A stretch of 7,912 bases of DNA from NCBI GenBank assembly GCA_041744735.1, contig JBGTKH010000317.1, positions 1 to 7,912 on the forward strand, given 5' to 3'. This document shows positions 1 through 5,459 of this stretch, piece by piece. Made by a program: the position numbers and the translations under genes. The stretch is from JBGTKH01 sp041744735. GTDB taxonomy: Bacteria; Planctomycetota; Planctomycetia; Pirellulales; Pirellulaceae. The notes under the pieces were generated by a model. The model searched no databases and was not told the DNA's origin. It worked only from the letters and a program-made list of their open reading frames with translations. Each line of letters begins with the position of its first letter. Position 1 is the first letter of the stretch.

Positions 1-39
1 AGTAAGCGGGAACACAATTCACTGAGCGAAATCCGATGA

Positions 40-480
40 TCAGCCGATGTTCACGCCGGGAACTGGGTCGCGTTTTACGAGGGTGTAGACGCAGGGGACT
101 AGGAATAGGGTCAGCAGCGTGCTGACGACCATGCCGCCGATTAGGGCTCGGGCTAGCGGGAGCATGGCTTCGCCGCCGGGGGCTAGGTGGATGGAGAGGG
201 GGAGCATGGAGGCGATTAGGGGGAGCGAGGTCATCAGGATTGGGCGCAGGCGGATTTGGGCGGCGGTGTTGGCGGCGCGGCGGGGGTCGAAGCCGCGCTG
301 GCGCAGCGTGTTGGCGAACTCGACCAGCAGAAAGCTGTTGCTGGCCACCACGCCGATCATCATCAGCGTGCCCATCAGCGACTGAATGTTGATCGTCGTG
401 CCGGTCAGGAACGGGATGCCCAGTATACCGGTAATGCCCAGCGGCACGGCCAGCATGATAATCTGCGGATCGGCCGCGTC
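40..480 (-). pseudogene. C-terminal remnant of an RND (AcrB/MdtB-C-like) efflux permease
   Basis: The minus-strand frame encodes the last transmembrane part of an RND inner-membrane drug/proton antiporter. Visible landmarks are DPQIIMLAVPLG, then FLTGTTINIQSLMG, SNSFLLVEFANTLR, RLRPILMTSLPLI and a final GGMVVSTLLTLFLVPCVYTL, the usual end of HAE1/MdtB-type permeases. Such proteins are normally about 1,000-1,050 residues; only about 146 codons remain. RND similarity starts at the Asp-Pro upstream of the first ATG (456), so that ATG is not a real start. An in-frame TAA (plus-strand 481-483) lies immediately upstream, and the other minus-strand frames between 481 and 580 show nothing RND-like. 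This is therefore a 5' truncation rather than a simple frameshift. The TGA stop at 40-42 follows a normal-looking C-terminus. Whether a short protein is still made is unknown; without the rest of the pump it could not transport. Confidence 0.82.
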
Positions 481-567
481 TTAACCAATTCTTCGCAAAA
501 CCTTTATCGAGGTTTCTTTGTACAGGGATAGCTTTGAGTCGAGTATACGAATGGGAACAATCGACGT

Positions 568-572
568 AGGAG
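568..572 (+). promoter_or_regulatory. Shine-Dalgarno AGGAG supporting a TTG start
   Basis: AGGAG lies seven bases before a TTG at 580. The GTG at 572 runs straight into a stop, and no in-frame ATG occurs close by, so this site decides the unusual start of the phosphatase gene. No convincing Pho box (paired CTGTCA-like repeats) or sigma-70 promoter was seen in 481-567. Confidence 0.6.
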
Positions 573-579
573 TGAAAGC

Positions 580-2550
580 TTGAAGACGGAACGACAAAAC
601 GGTGAAACGTACGTGGGTTACGAAGAAATTGACCAGTGCTCCAACCCGGCTGTGGTGCGGCCGATCGGGGAGATTATCAATTTGCGGCTCAGCCGCCGCA
701 GCGTTATCAAATCGCTGGCCGTGGCGGCCTCCGGTTTGGTGCTGGGCACGCTGCCGGGTCGCGAGGTGCTGGCCGGATCATTAGCCAACCCGTCGACGCT
801 GACGTTCGAGGAATTAGAAAACGGCTACGACCGGTACGCTCACGTAGCGGCGGGCTACGACATACAGGTGCTGTTGCGGTGGGGCGACCCGGTCACGTCC
901 GACGCGCTGCCTTTCGATGTGCGCAATCAGTCGGCCGAAGCCCAACAGCGACAGTTTGGTTACAACTGTGACTTTATCGCCTTCATGCCGCTGCCACGCG
1001 GTTCAAAGAACGCCAACCGCGGGCTGTTGTGCGTGAACCACGAATACACCGACACGAACTTGATGTTTCCGGGCATCACCAGCCGCGAGGCGGTTGAAAA
1101 CCTGCCGCGCGAGCAGGCCGAAATCGAGATGGCCGCTCACGGACATTCGGTGGTTGAAGTGCAAAGGACGGGCAGCGTTTGGCGGACCGTCGATGGCAGT
1201 CCCTACAACCGCCGCATATCTGCGCTGCGTACGATCATGCGCATGTCGGGACCGGCGGCAGGTCACGAGCGGCTGAAAACCGCCGAGGACATCACTGGCA
1301 CGCGAGTGCTCGGCACGCTGAACAACTGTGCCGGCGGCGTCACGCCGTGGGGCACGATGTTGATTTGTGAAGAGAACTTCGACGCGTATTTCTCGGGCGA
1401 CCCGGCGGTGACCTCGGAAGCCCGCAATCATCAGCGATATGGCATGACCGGCGTGAGCAAGTTCAGCCCGTCGTGGGCCAAACATCACGAGCGGTTCGAT
1501 GTTGTGAAACACCCGCACGAGCCGAATCGATTCGGCTGGGTCGTCGAGTTCGATCCGTACGATCCCGCGTCGGTGCCCACCAAACGCACGGCGCTGGGGC
1601 GTCTGAAGCACGAAGGGGCAGGCGTCGTTCTGAATCCCGACGGTCGCGTGGTGATCTATTGCGGCGACGACGAGCGGTTTGATTACGTCTACAAGTTTGT
1701 CACTGCCGGCCGCTACAATCCCGACGACCGCGATGCGAATCGCGACTTGCTCGACCACGGCACTTTGCACGTGGCCAAGTTTGAAGAAGACGGCACGATG
1801 CATTGGCTGCCGCTGGTGTACGGCCAAGGACCGCTGACGGTCGACAACGGTTTCCACAGTCAGGCCGACGTGCTGATTGAAGCTCGTCGCGCCGCGGATC
1901 TCATGGAAGCCACGCCAATGGACCGGCCCGAGGACGTCGAGCCTTCGCCAGCGACCGGCCGCGTGTATGTGATTTTGACGAACAATAACAAGCGCGAGGC
2001 AGATCGCGTGGACGCCGCCAATCCGAGAGCCAACAACGTGCACGGCCACATCATCGAGCTAGTCCCGCCGGGCAATGCGAGCGCCGTGGATCATGCCGCT
2101 GTCACGTATCGTTGGAACGTGTTGCTCCGCGGCGGCAATCCGCACAACGCGGCAGACGACGCGAGCTACCATCCGCAGGTTTCCGATAACGGCTGGTTGA
2201 CCTGCCCTGACAATGCGACGTTCGATCAGCAAGGCCGCATGTGGATCACGACTGACAACAGCGCGGACGAAAAGACGCTGGCGGACGGCGTCTACGGCTG
2301 CGACGTTGAAGGCGCCGGCCGAGCATTGACGAAACTGTTCTTCAGCGGCCCGCGCGGTTCGGAGGTCAGCGGCGTCTGTCTGACGCCCGACGACACGACG
2401 ATGTTCATCTCCGTCCAGCATCCGGGCGAAGAGCCCGGTTCGGACTTTGACAAGCCCACCACACGCTGGCCCGACTTCCGCCCCGGCGTTCCGCCGCGCC
2501 CGTCTGTCGTGGCCATCACGAAACGCGACGGCGGAAAGATTGGCGCGTGA
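580..2550 (+). CDS. phoX: PhoX-family alkaline phosphatase (DUF839), Tat-exported
   Basis: The 656-residue product matches the PhoX family: monomeric periplasmic phosphomonoesterases that use calcium and iron to release phosphate from organic esters. A twin-arginine signal is clear: SRRSVIK at residues 38-44, then a hydrophobic stretch (LAVAASGLVLGTL) and a likely cleavage near VLAG (63-66). The 38-residue n-region before the arginine pair is long, which is usual for PhoX and supports the TTG start. Family landmarks in order are CVNHEY (151-156), NNCAGGVTPWGT (248-259, with a Cys of the kind that ligates iron in PhoX), CEENF (263-267), LKHEGAG (342-348), YCGDDERFDYVYKF (360-373), PDNATFDQQGRMWITTDN (543-560) and SGPRGSEVSG (589-598). 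Length and motifs look intact. It stands alone, facing away from the RND remnant. Phosphate-starvation control is expected from the family but is not visible in the upstream bases. Confidence 0.92.
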   Translation: MKTERQNGETYVGYEEIDQCSNPAVVRPIGEIINLRLSRRSVIKSLAVAASGLVLGTLPGREVLAGSLANPSTLTFEELENGYDRYAHVAAGYDIQVLLRWGDPVTSDALPFDVRNQSAEAQQRQFGYNCDFIAFMPLPRGSKNANRGLLCVNHEYTDTNLMFPGITSREAVENLPREQAEIEMAAHGHSVVEVQRTGSVWRTVDGSPYNRRISALRTIMRMSGPAAGHERLKTAEDITGTRVLGTLNNCAGGVTPWGTMLICEENFDAYFSGDPAVTSEARNHQRYGMTGVSKFSPSWAKHHERFDVVKHPHEPNRFGWVVEFDPYDPASVPTKRTALGRLKHEGAGVVLNPDGRVVIYCGDDERFDYVYKFVTAGRYNPDDRDANRDLLDHGTLHVAKFEEDGTMHWLPLVYGQGPLTVDNGFHSQADVLIEARRAADLMEATPMDRPEDVEPSPATGRVYVILTNNNKREADRVDAANPRANNVHGHIIELVPPGNASAVDHAAVTYRWNVLLRGGNPHNAADDASYHPQVSDNGWLTCPDNATFDQQGRMWITTDNSADEKTLADGVYGCDVEGAGRALTKLFFSGPRGSEVSGVCLTPDDTTMFISVQHPGEEPGSDFDKPTTRWPDFRPGVPPRPSVVAITKRDGGKIGA

Positions 2551-2566
2551 GCGGAAGCCTCTCGAC

Positions 2567-2595
2567 TTACGAATCGGATTGGATCGTGGCATAAT
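2567..2595 (+). promoter_or_regulatory. possible sigma-70-like promoter of the RNA methyltransferase gene
   Basis: TTACGA (2567-2572) and CATAAT (2590-2595) are separated by 17 bases in the gap after the phosphatase stop. The -10 box is good and the -35 box is poor. The site would give the downstream gene its own transcript rather than read-through from phoX. This rests on pattern alone. Confidence 0.3.
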
Positions 2596-2641
2596 CGGAC
2601 CGTTGGTTCGGATCAAGCCTCGGTTAGATGCTCAAGCGCCC

Positions 2642-3142
2642 ATGCCCCGTTTCGTCCACGTGCGTCACAAGCCGCCGGTTGAGTTGACTCGGCCGCGCGA
2701 GTTGATTGTGGCTTGTCCGCCGATGCAGAGCCACGTTAACCTGTCGCGGATCGTGCGCGTGGCCGGATGCTGCGGAGTGGCGAAAGTGATCGCCTGCGGA
2801 CATGCGAAGGTGGACCGTAAGATCGCACGAGACGGGGCCGACGCGGTGGTAGTCGAAGTGCACCGCTCGCTGCCGCCCGTGCTGAAGAAGTTGAAGGCCG
2901 ACGGCTACCGTTTGGTCGGGCTAGAACAGACCACAAATTCCGAGAGCCTCTACACGTTCCGCTTCGACCGCCGCACAGCACTCGTCGTCGGCCACGAACG
3001 GCACGGGCTGACGGACGAAGTACTGGAACTGTTGGAGCACGTCGTCGAGATTCCCGTCTACGGCTTACCGTACAGCTACAACGTCGCCACCGCCGCGACC
3101 ATGGCTCTGTACGAGTACTGCCGCCAGTTCCCCGATGGGTGA
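2642..3142 (+). CDS. SpoU/TrmH-family RNA 2'-O-methyltransferase
   Basis: The 166-residue product is a SPOUT-superfamily methyltransferase that moves a methyl group from S-adenosylmethionine to a ribose 2'-OH of tRNA or rRNA. The three SpoU motifs are present: HVNLSRIVRVAGCCGV at 31-46 (catalytic Arg motif), ALVVGHERHGL at 113-123 (Gly-rich cofactor loop with Glu) and IPVYGLPYSYNVATAATMA at 137-155 (trefoil-knot SxNV motif). There is no separate N-terminal RNA-binding domain. The size resembles compact TrmL-like enzymes rather than RlmB or TrmH, so the exact target cannot be read from sequence. The frame is open further upstream, to 2447 inside phoX, but similarity starts after the ATG at 2642 and the upstream residues are ordinary out-of-frame phoX sequence. 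A clear Shine-Dalgarno is lacking. Motif 3 has Tyr where Leu is common (SYNV for SLNV). Confidence 0.88.
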   Translation: MPRFVHVRHKPPVELTRPRELIVACPPMQSHVNLSRIVRVAGCCGVAKVIACGHAKVDRKIARDGADAVVVEVHRSLPPVLKKLKADGYRLVGLEQTTNSESLYTFRFDRRTALVVGHERHGLTDEVLELLEHVVEIPVYGLPYSYNVATAATMALYEYCRQFPDG

Positions 3143-3179
3143 GTGCGCCGGAGTATCGGCCGGTTCAAAACCTAAATTT

Positions 3180-3246
3180 CGTAGCTGCGTTCGCCAGAAC
3201 GCGGGGTATTCCGGCATCCATCCGCACTCTGGCGAGTGCAGCTACG
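3180..3246. repeat. nested palindromic intergenic element (REP/BIME-like)
   Basis: Two 23-base arms (3180-3202 and 3224-3246) form an inverted repeat beginning CGTAGCTGC and ending GCAGCTACG. Each arm contains its own hairpin: GCGTTC-GCCA-GAACGC (3187-3202) and GCACTC-TGGC-GAGTGC (3224-3239). The arms differ at four positions, and all four fall in the small hairpins as two compensatory base pairs. The element sits between the convergent ends of the methyltransferase gene and the minus-strand candidate. It lacks a T-run, so it is not a classic terminator. Similar palindromes between planctomycete genes are known to me only by general resemblance; copy number was not checked. Confidence 0.75.
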
Positions 3247-3664
3247 GTTCTGCAATGCGTAGTTCAATCGTGAGTTCGGACACGGTTGGCTCGCGCCGCG
3301 CCGTGGTGTCGCCGGCTGGCGAGTTTTGTGCTGGCTGCCGAAAGATCGGGGGGCGGGTATCGGATGTGATCGGGTCGCGCGGCGGGACGTCTTGCGCGGA
3401 AAGCTTCAAGTTGAATTCGCGCTGTGTAACCGCAATGGCGACAAGGGTTCCCAGAACGGCTGTGACCAGGCAAAGTAAGACGTATTTCTTCCTGGCGATG
3501 TTCCTCGTTTGCTGCGTTTGCGGTGCAGAAAGCGGCGGCGCCACAGCCGCGCTTCTACAAGAAAAGATAGAAGGCTCACCGCATTTAGGCGAATCTGGTG
3601 TGTTTACGCCGCAGCGCGCTGGATGGTGCGGCGCTGGCTGTAACCTACGGTTTAGCCGATACAT
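3242..3664 (-). CDS. possible small single-pass membrane protein, unknown function
   Basis: This minus-strand frame encodes up to 140 residues and matches no family I recognise. Its only strong feature is a positively charged ARKK followed by a hydrophobic helix (YVLLCLVTAVLGTLVAIAVT, about residues 60-79). A polar, Pro/Thr/Arg-rich tail of about 60 residues follows, ending TVSELTIELRIAEP. That layout fits a signal-anchor protein with its tail outside the membrane. The first 40 residues look like chance coding. A GTG at plus-strand 3544-3542 would give a neater 100-residue protein starting APPLSAPQTQQ, though with only a weak AGAAG upstream. The TAG stop is supplied by the outer CGTAGC of the palindromic element, so the end may have been set by that repeat. 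Existence of the gene is uncertain. Confidence 0.42.
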   Translation of the reverse strand: MYRLNRRLQPAPHHPARCGVNTPDSPKCGEPSIFSCRSAAVAPPLSAPQTQQTRNIARKKYVLLCLVTAVLGTLVAIAVTQREFNLKLSAQDVPPRDPITSDTRPPIFRQPAQNSPAGDTTARREPTVSELTIELRIAEP

Positions 3665-3803
3665 CCGCCATCGCTGATGTGTTCACGAAGCTTTCCCAGA
3701 ATTAGCCTGTCGTACGAATTGGCCTACAAACCACGCGGTTTTCCCCGAAAACGCCAATTACCTAATGGCCTTAAACGTAAGACTCCGATATCGAAACCAT
3801 GCG

Positions 3804-3870
3804 GCGGACGCTACGGTTGCGTTCCGCAAAACGGAGGTGCCAACTAACGGTGGCCGAATCAACCCGTTAG
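3804..3870 (+). promoter_or_regulatory. two predicted hairpins in the leader of the acidic-protein gene
   Basis: The first hairpin pairs GCGGACGC (3804-3811) with GCGTTCCGC (3819-3827), giving eight pairs with one bulged T and a 7-base loop. The second pairs CTAACGG (3844-3850) with CCGTTAG (3864-3870) across a 13-base loop. It ends 11 bases before the GGAGG ribosome site. A 10-base direct repeat, GGACGCTACG, occurs at 3806-3815 in the first hairpin and again at 3885-3894, overlapping the ribosome site. This could modulate translation, but chance is possible. Confidence 0.3.
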
Positions 3871-3881
3871 GAATTTCGTCT

Positions 3882-3886
3882 GGAGG
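3882..3886 (+). promoter_or_regulatory. strong Shine-Dalgarno GGAGG before the acidic-protein gene
   Basis: A perfect GGAGG lies nine bases before the ATG at 3896. It is the best ribosome site in the window and argues that the unusual downstream frame is truly translated. Confidence 0.7.
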
Positions 3887-3895
3887 ACGCTACGC

Positions 3896-5011
3896 ATGAA
3901 TCGCCCCTGTACCGCTCTTTCGATATTGCTGGCCTCACTGGCAGGAACAATGTTGGCCGTCGGATCGGCCAAATGCCAGACAGGTGCCAACGCCGGGCCG
4001 GACGGCGTTGGACACTGTCACGCTTGCCCGCTGGCCGAAGAATTCGATTACGACTGTATGTATGGTGTGTGTGGGAATGGTGACAACAACGGCGACAACG
4101 GAGAAGTCAATGACAGTGACGAGTATCGGGACGATTACGATTACTCGTACGAGTGCGGCGAGGCACCCAGCGACGAGTACTCGCACGACTACGATGACGC
4201 GGACATTGCTGATGAAGTCGACGATACGGATGAGGTAGTGGAATCGCAGCAGGACACGCCGGAGACGATCAACGATTCAACGAGCAGCAGCGACGAATAC
4301 ACCAGTGATTACGACTATGGCGATGACTACGATTACGAAAGCTATTACTACGGCCACGAGAACTACGACGATTATCAATACGATTGCCGTTCAGGCTACG
4401 ACAGTGACTACGATGCCGAGGTGTACGGCCACACGACGGAGGAGTTGGCCGACGACTTGGATGATCCCTTCCGCGACTTGTACAACGGGCTGAACGAGAG
4501 CGAAGAGGGTGTTGCCAACGATGAAATCGAAGACAACTACTGGTCGCAATCCGATGCGGTAGACGGCAGCATTGACGAAAGCGACTACGAAGACTATTGG
4601 CAACAGGCCGACACGACAGATGACACCACCGGCGAAGCGGCAGAGACCGCTGAAGCGACCGACGACGTAACGGAATCGGCACACGAAGACGTGACCGTGG
4701 CGGAGTCGTCGGACGATTACAATTGGGACGACTGCGAACGTTGGTACGACGAAGAGGACTACTATTACGACCATTACTATGAATGGCAGGACCAGCCGCA
4801 ACCGTCCACGGTCGAAGCACCTCCGGCACCCGTTGTGGACGAACGGCCGGCGTTGGGCCTGGACTGGTCGCGTCCGATGATTCTGATGGTGGCCCGGACG
4901 CTGGATCGCGTCGGCGTAGCGTTGCAAGCAGCGTCGGAAGATTTGGTCGAACTGACCGGCGCCGACACAACCGAGATTTCACGATCGGGTGATGGAGCCT
5001 CGCAACGTTAG
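3896..5011 (+). CDS. secreted hyperacidic Asp/Glu/Tyr-rich protein, unknown family
   Basis: I do not recognise this 371-residue protein. Residues 1-25 look like a Sec signal peptide (MNRPCTALSILLASLAG, then TMLAVGSA) with likely cleavage after GSA; a Lys before Cys27 rules out a lipobox. By hand count it has about 66 Asp, 39 Glu and 33 Tyr against one Lys and 11 Arg, so the net charge is near -90. The core (about 47-316) is built of loose DYD, DDYDY and DEY runs with no fixed repeat length and is probably disordered. Eight Cys remain after cleavage, including HCHAC (40-44) and C54/C59. The last 50 residues differ: APPAPVV linker, then LGLDWSRPMILMVARTLDRVGVALQAASEDLVEL (about 320-353), a probable amphipathic helix. 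Metal or cation binding, surface coating or Tyr cross-linking are guesses from composition only. The strong ribosome site supports expression. Antisense frames are hydrophobic shadows. Confidence 0.85.
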   Translation: MNRPCTALSILLASLAGTMLAVGSAKCQTGANAGPDGVGHCHACPLAEEFDYDCMYGVCGNGDNNGDNGEVNDSDEYRDDYDYSYECGEAPSDEYSHDYDDADIADEVDDTDEVVESQQDTPETINDSTSSSDEYTSDYDYGDDYDYESYYYGHENYDDYQYDCRSGYDSDYDAEVYGHTTEELADDLDDPFRDLYNGLNESEEGVANDEIEDNYWSQSDAVDGSIDESDYEDYWQQADTTDDTTGEAAETAEATDDVTESAHEDVTVAESSDDYNWDDCERWYDEEDYYYDHYYEWQDQPQPSTVEAPPAPVVDERPALGLDWSRPMILMVARTLDRVGVALQAASEDLVELTGADTTEISRSGDGASQR

Positions 5012-5036
5012 ACGACGGATGACCCTGCGACAATTT

Positions 5037-5065
5037 GGTAGGACGGATTGGCAATCCGTCCTACC
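5037..5065. repeat. 29-base perfect palindrome after the acidic-protein gene
   Basis: GGTAGGACGGATTG (5037-5050) is followed by one G and then its exact complement (5052-5065). It starts 25 bases after the stop codon of the acidic-protein gene. No T-run follows, so it is more likely a repeated intergenic palindrome or an mRNA 3'-end stabiliser than a terminator by itself. Confidence 0.7.
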
Positions 5066-5144
5066 TAAGATCGACGCAAGTTGCAATTCTCAACAGCGTT
5101 GCAGCATCCTGATCGCCGCCACGGTGGCGTTCTGAATCCTCTAG

Positions 5145-5189
5145 CGGGCGGTTGCTTGGCCAATTCGGGCCGGGCAGCCGCCCGTTTTT
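5145..5189 (+). terminator. intrinsic terminator of the acidic-protein gene
   Basis: An 11-bp stem pairs CGGGCGGTTGC (5145-5155) with GCAGCCGCCCG (5174-5184) with one G-U pair. It is followed at once by TTTTT (5185-5189). The loop can form an inner GGCC/GGCC stem (5158-5161 with 5168-5171). The GC-rich stem and U-tail on the plus strand suit Rho-independent termination about 130 bases after the stop codon. Confidence 0.72.
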
Positions 5190-5218
5190 CGTTGGCTGGC
5201 CCGCTCTGCGCTTAGCCA

Positions 5219-5284
5219 CGACCCAATGGGGAGCGTGAGCGCGTGAACCGCGCGTACCCTTCGCTCGCGTTCCCCGTTGGGTCG
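5219..5284 (+). repeat. long wobble-paired hairpin, possible structured RNA
   Basis: The arms 5219-5241 and 5262-5284 pair over 23 positions with a 20-base loop. Twenty pairs are Watson-Crick, and the three remaining (5227/5276, 5233/5270, 5236/5267) are all G-U wobbles on the plus strand. On the minus strand these become A-C mismatches, so the plus-strand RNA is the better folder. It lies between the terminator and the next gene and has no U-tail. It could be a repeated palindrome, a small RNA or a processing site. Confidence 0.55.
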
Positions 5285-5294
5285 CAGTTAAACG

Positions 5295-5320
5295 AAGGAA
5301 AGACATTTTTGTCCTTTTTT
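5295..5320 (+). terminator. weak U-tailed hairpin
   Basis: AAGGA (5295-5299) can pair with TCCTT (5312-5316), with GAC (5302-5304) and GTC (5311-5313) as a competing inner stem. A T-run extends to 5320. The stem is short and AT-rich, so this is at best a back-up terminator for transcripts passing the upstream hairpins. Confidence 0.25.
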
Positions 5321-5447
5321 GGTAGCGTAAACGAGGCGGAGTGAATAGAATGGCGCCTATCGGCCTCTTTTGTGCCGATCAGAATTTGAGCAAGGCAGGG
5401 CCTAGAATGCCGGAACAGGAAAGGCCCTTTCACAACCGTTTCGGTTT

Positions 5448-5451
5448 GGAG
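5448..5451 (+). promoter_or_regulatory. Shine-Dalgarno GGAG that sets the ATG at 5460
   Basis: GGAG ends eight bases before the ATG at 5460. This fixes the start of the long VWA gene, whose first residues then form a signal peptide. Confidence 0.55.
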
Positions 5452-5459
5452 TTTCTATC

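Larger units (their letters stand above)
3143..3895. other. 753-base spacer between the methyltransferase and the acidic-protein gene
   Basis: This stretch holds no strong gene on the plus strand. A plus-strand open frame at 3135-3677 exists but runs through a palindromic repeat and has a Cys/Ser/Gly-rich composition typical of chance reading, so it is not called. The minus strand carries one weak candidate gene (3242-3664). The left part contains the nested palindrome 3180-3246. The right part (3665-3895) is more AT-rich and serves as the leader of the acidic-protein gene, with two predicted hairpins. No recognisable promoter consensus was found. Confidence 0.6.
5012..5459. other. 448-base spacer rich in palindromes
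   Basis: No coding frame here has a ribosome site or recognisable product. From left to right it holds a 29-base perfect palindrome (5037-5065), an intrinsic terminator (5145-5189), a long wobble hairpin (5219-5284), a weak U-tailed hairpin (5295-5320) and two small leader hairpins. The latter are ATCGGC/GCCGAT at 5359-5379 and AGGGCC/GGCCCT at 5397-5428. TAGAAT occurs at 5346-5351 and again at 5403-5408, but neither has a good -35 partner, so the promoter of the next gene is not assigned. Confidence 0.65.

Noticed and set aside
481..567. possible Pho box or promoter before phoX
   Set aside because: The best hexamers (TTGTAC 518-523 and TATACG 544-549) are 20 bases apart and no paired CTGTCA-like repeats are present, so nothing can be supported.
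1003..2049. 348-residue minus-strand open frame inside the phosphatase gene
   Set aside because: It is antisense to a complete PhoX with all family motifs, has no ribosome site, and has a composition expected from reading GC-rich codons backwards.
3135..3677. 180-residue plus-strand open frame in the spacer
   Set aside because: It reads through the nested palindrome, overlaps the methyltransferase stop and has no recognisable domain or Shine-Dalgarno.
3734..3752. GTTTTC-CCC-GAAAAC inverted repeat as a terminator
   Set aside because: It has only six mostly AT pairs and a 3-base loop, with no T-run on either side, and there is no gene end that needs it.
3799..3898. possible leader peptides (ATG at 3799, GTG at 3837 whose stop overlaps the ATG at 3896)
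   Set aside because: Neither has a correctly spaced ribosome site: the GGAGG near 3833 overlaps the GTG itself and nothing precedes the ATG. The ATGA overlap is therefore probably chance.
4391..4927. hydrophobic Val/Ile/Phe-rich minus-strand frame that looks like a membrane protein
   Set aside because: Asp, Tyr and Glu codons read backwards give Val, Ile and Phe (GAC to GTC, GAT to ATC, TAC to GTA, GAA to TTC), so the apparent membrane helices are an artefact of the acidic gene. The same applies to 3935-4186.
4269..5054. 261-residue Arg/Ser/Pro-rich minus-strand frame
   Set aside because: It is another antisense shadow of the acidic gene and extends into the 3' palindrome; it has no domain or ribosome site.
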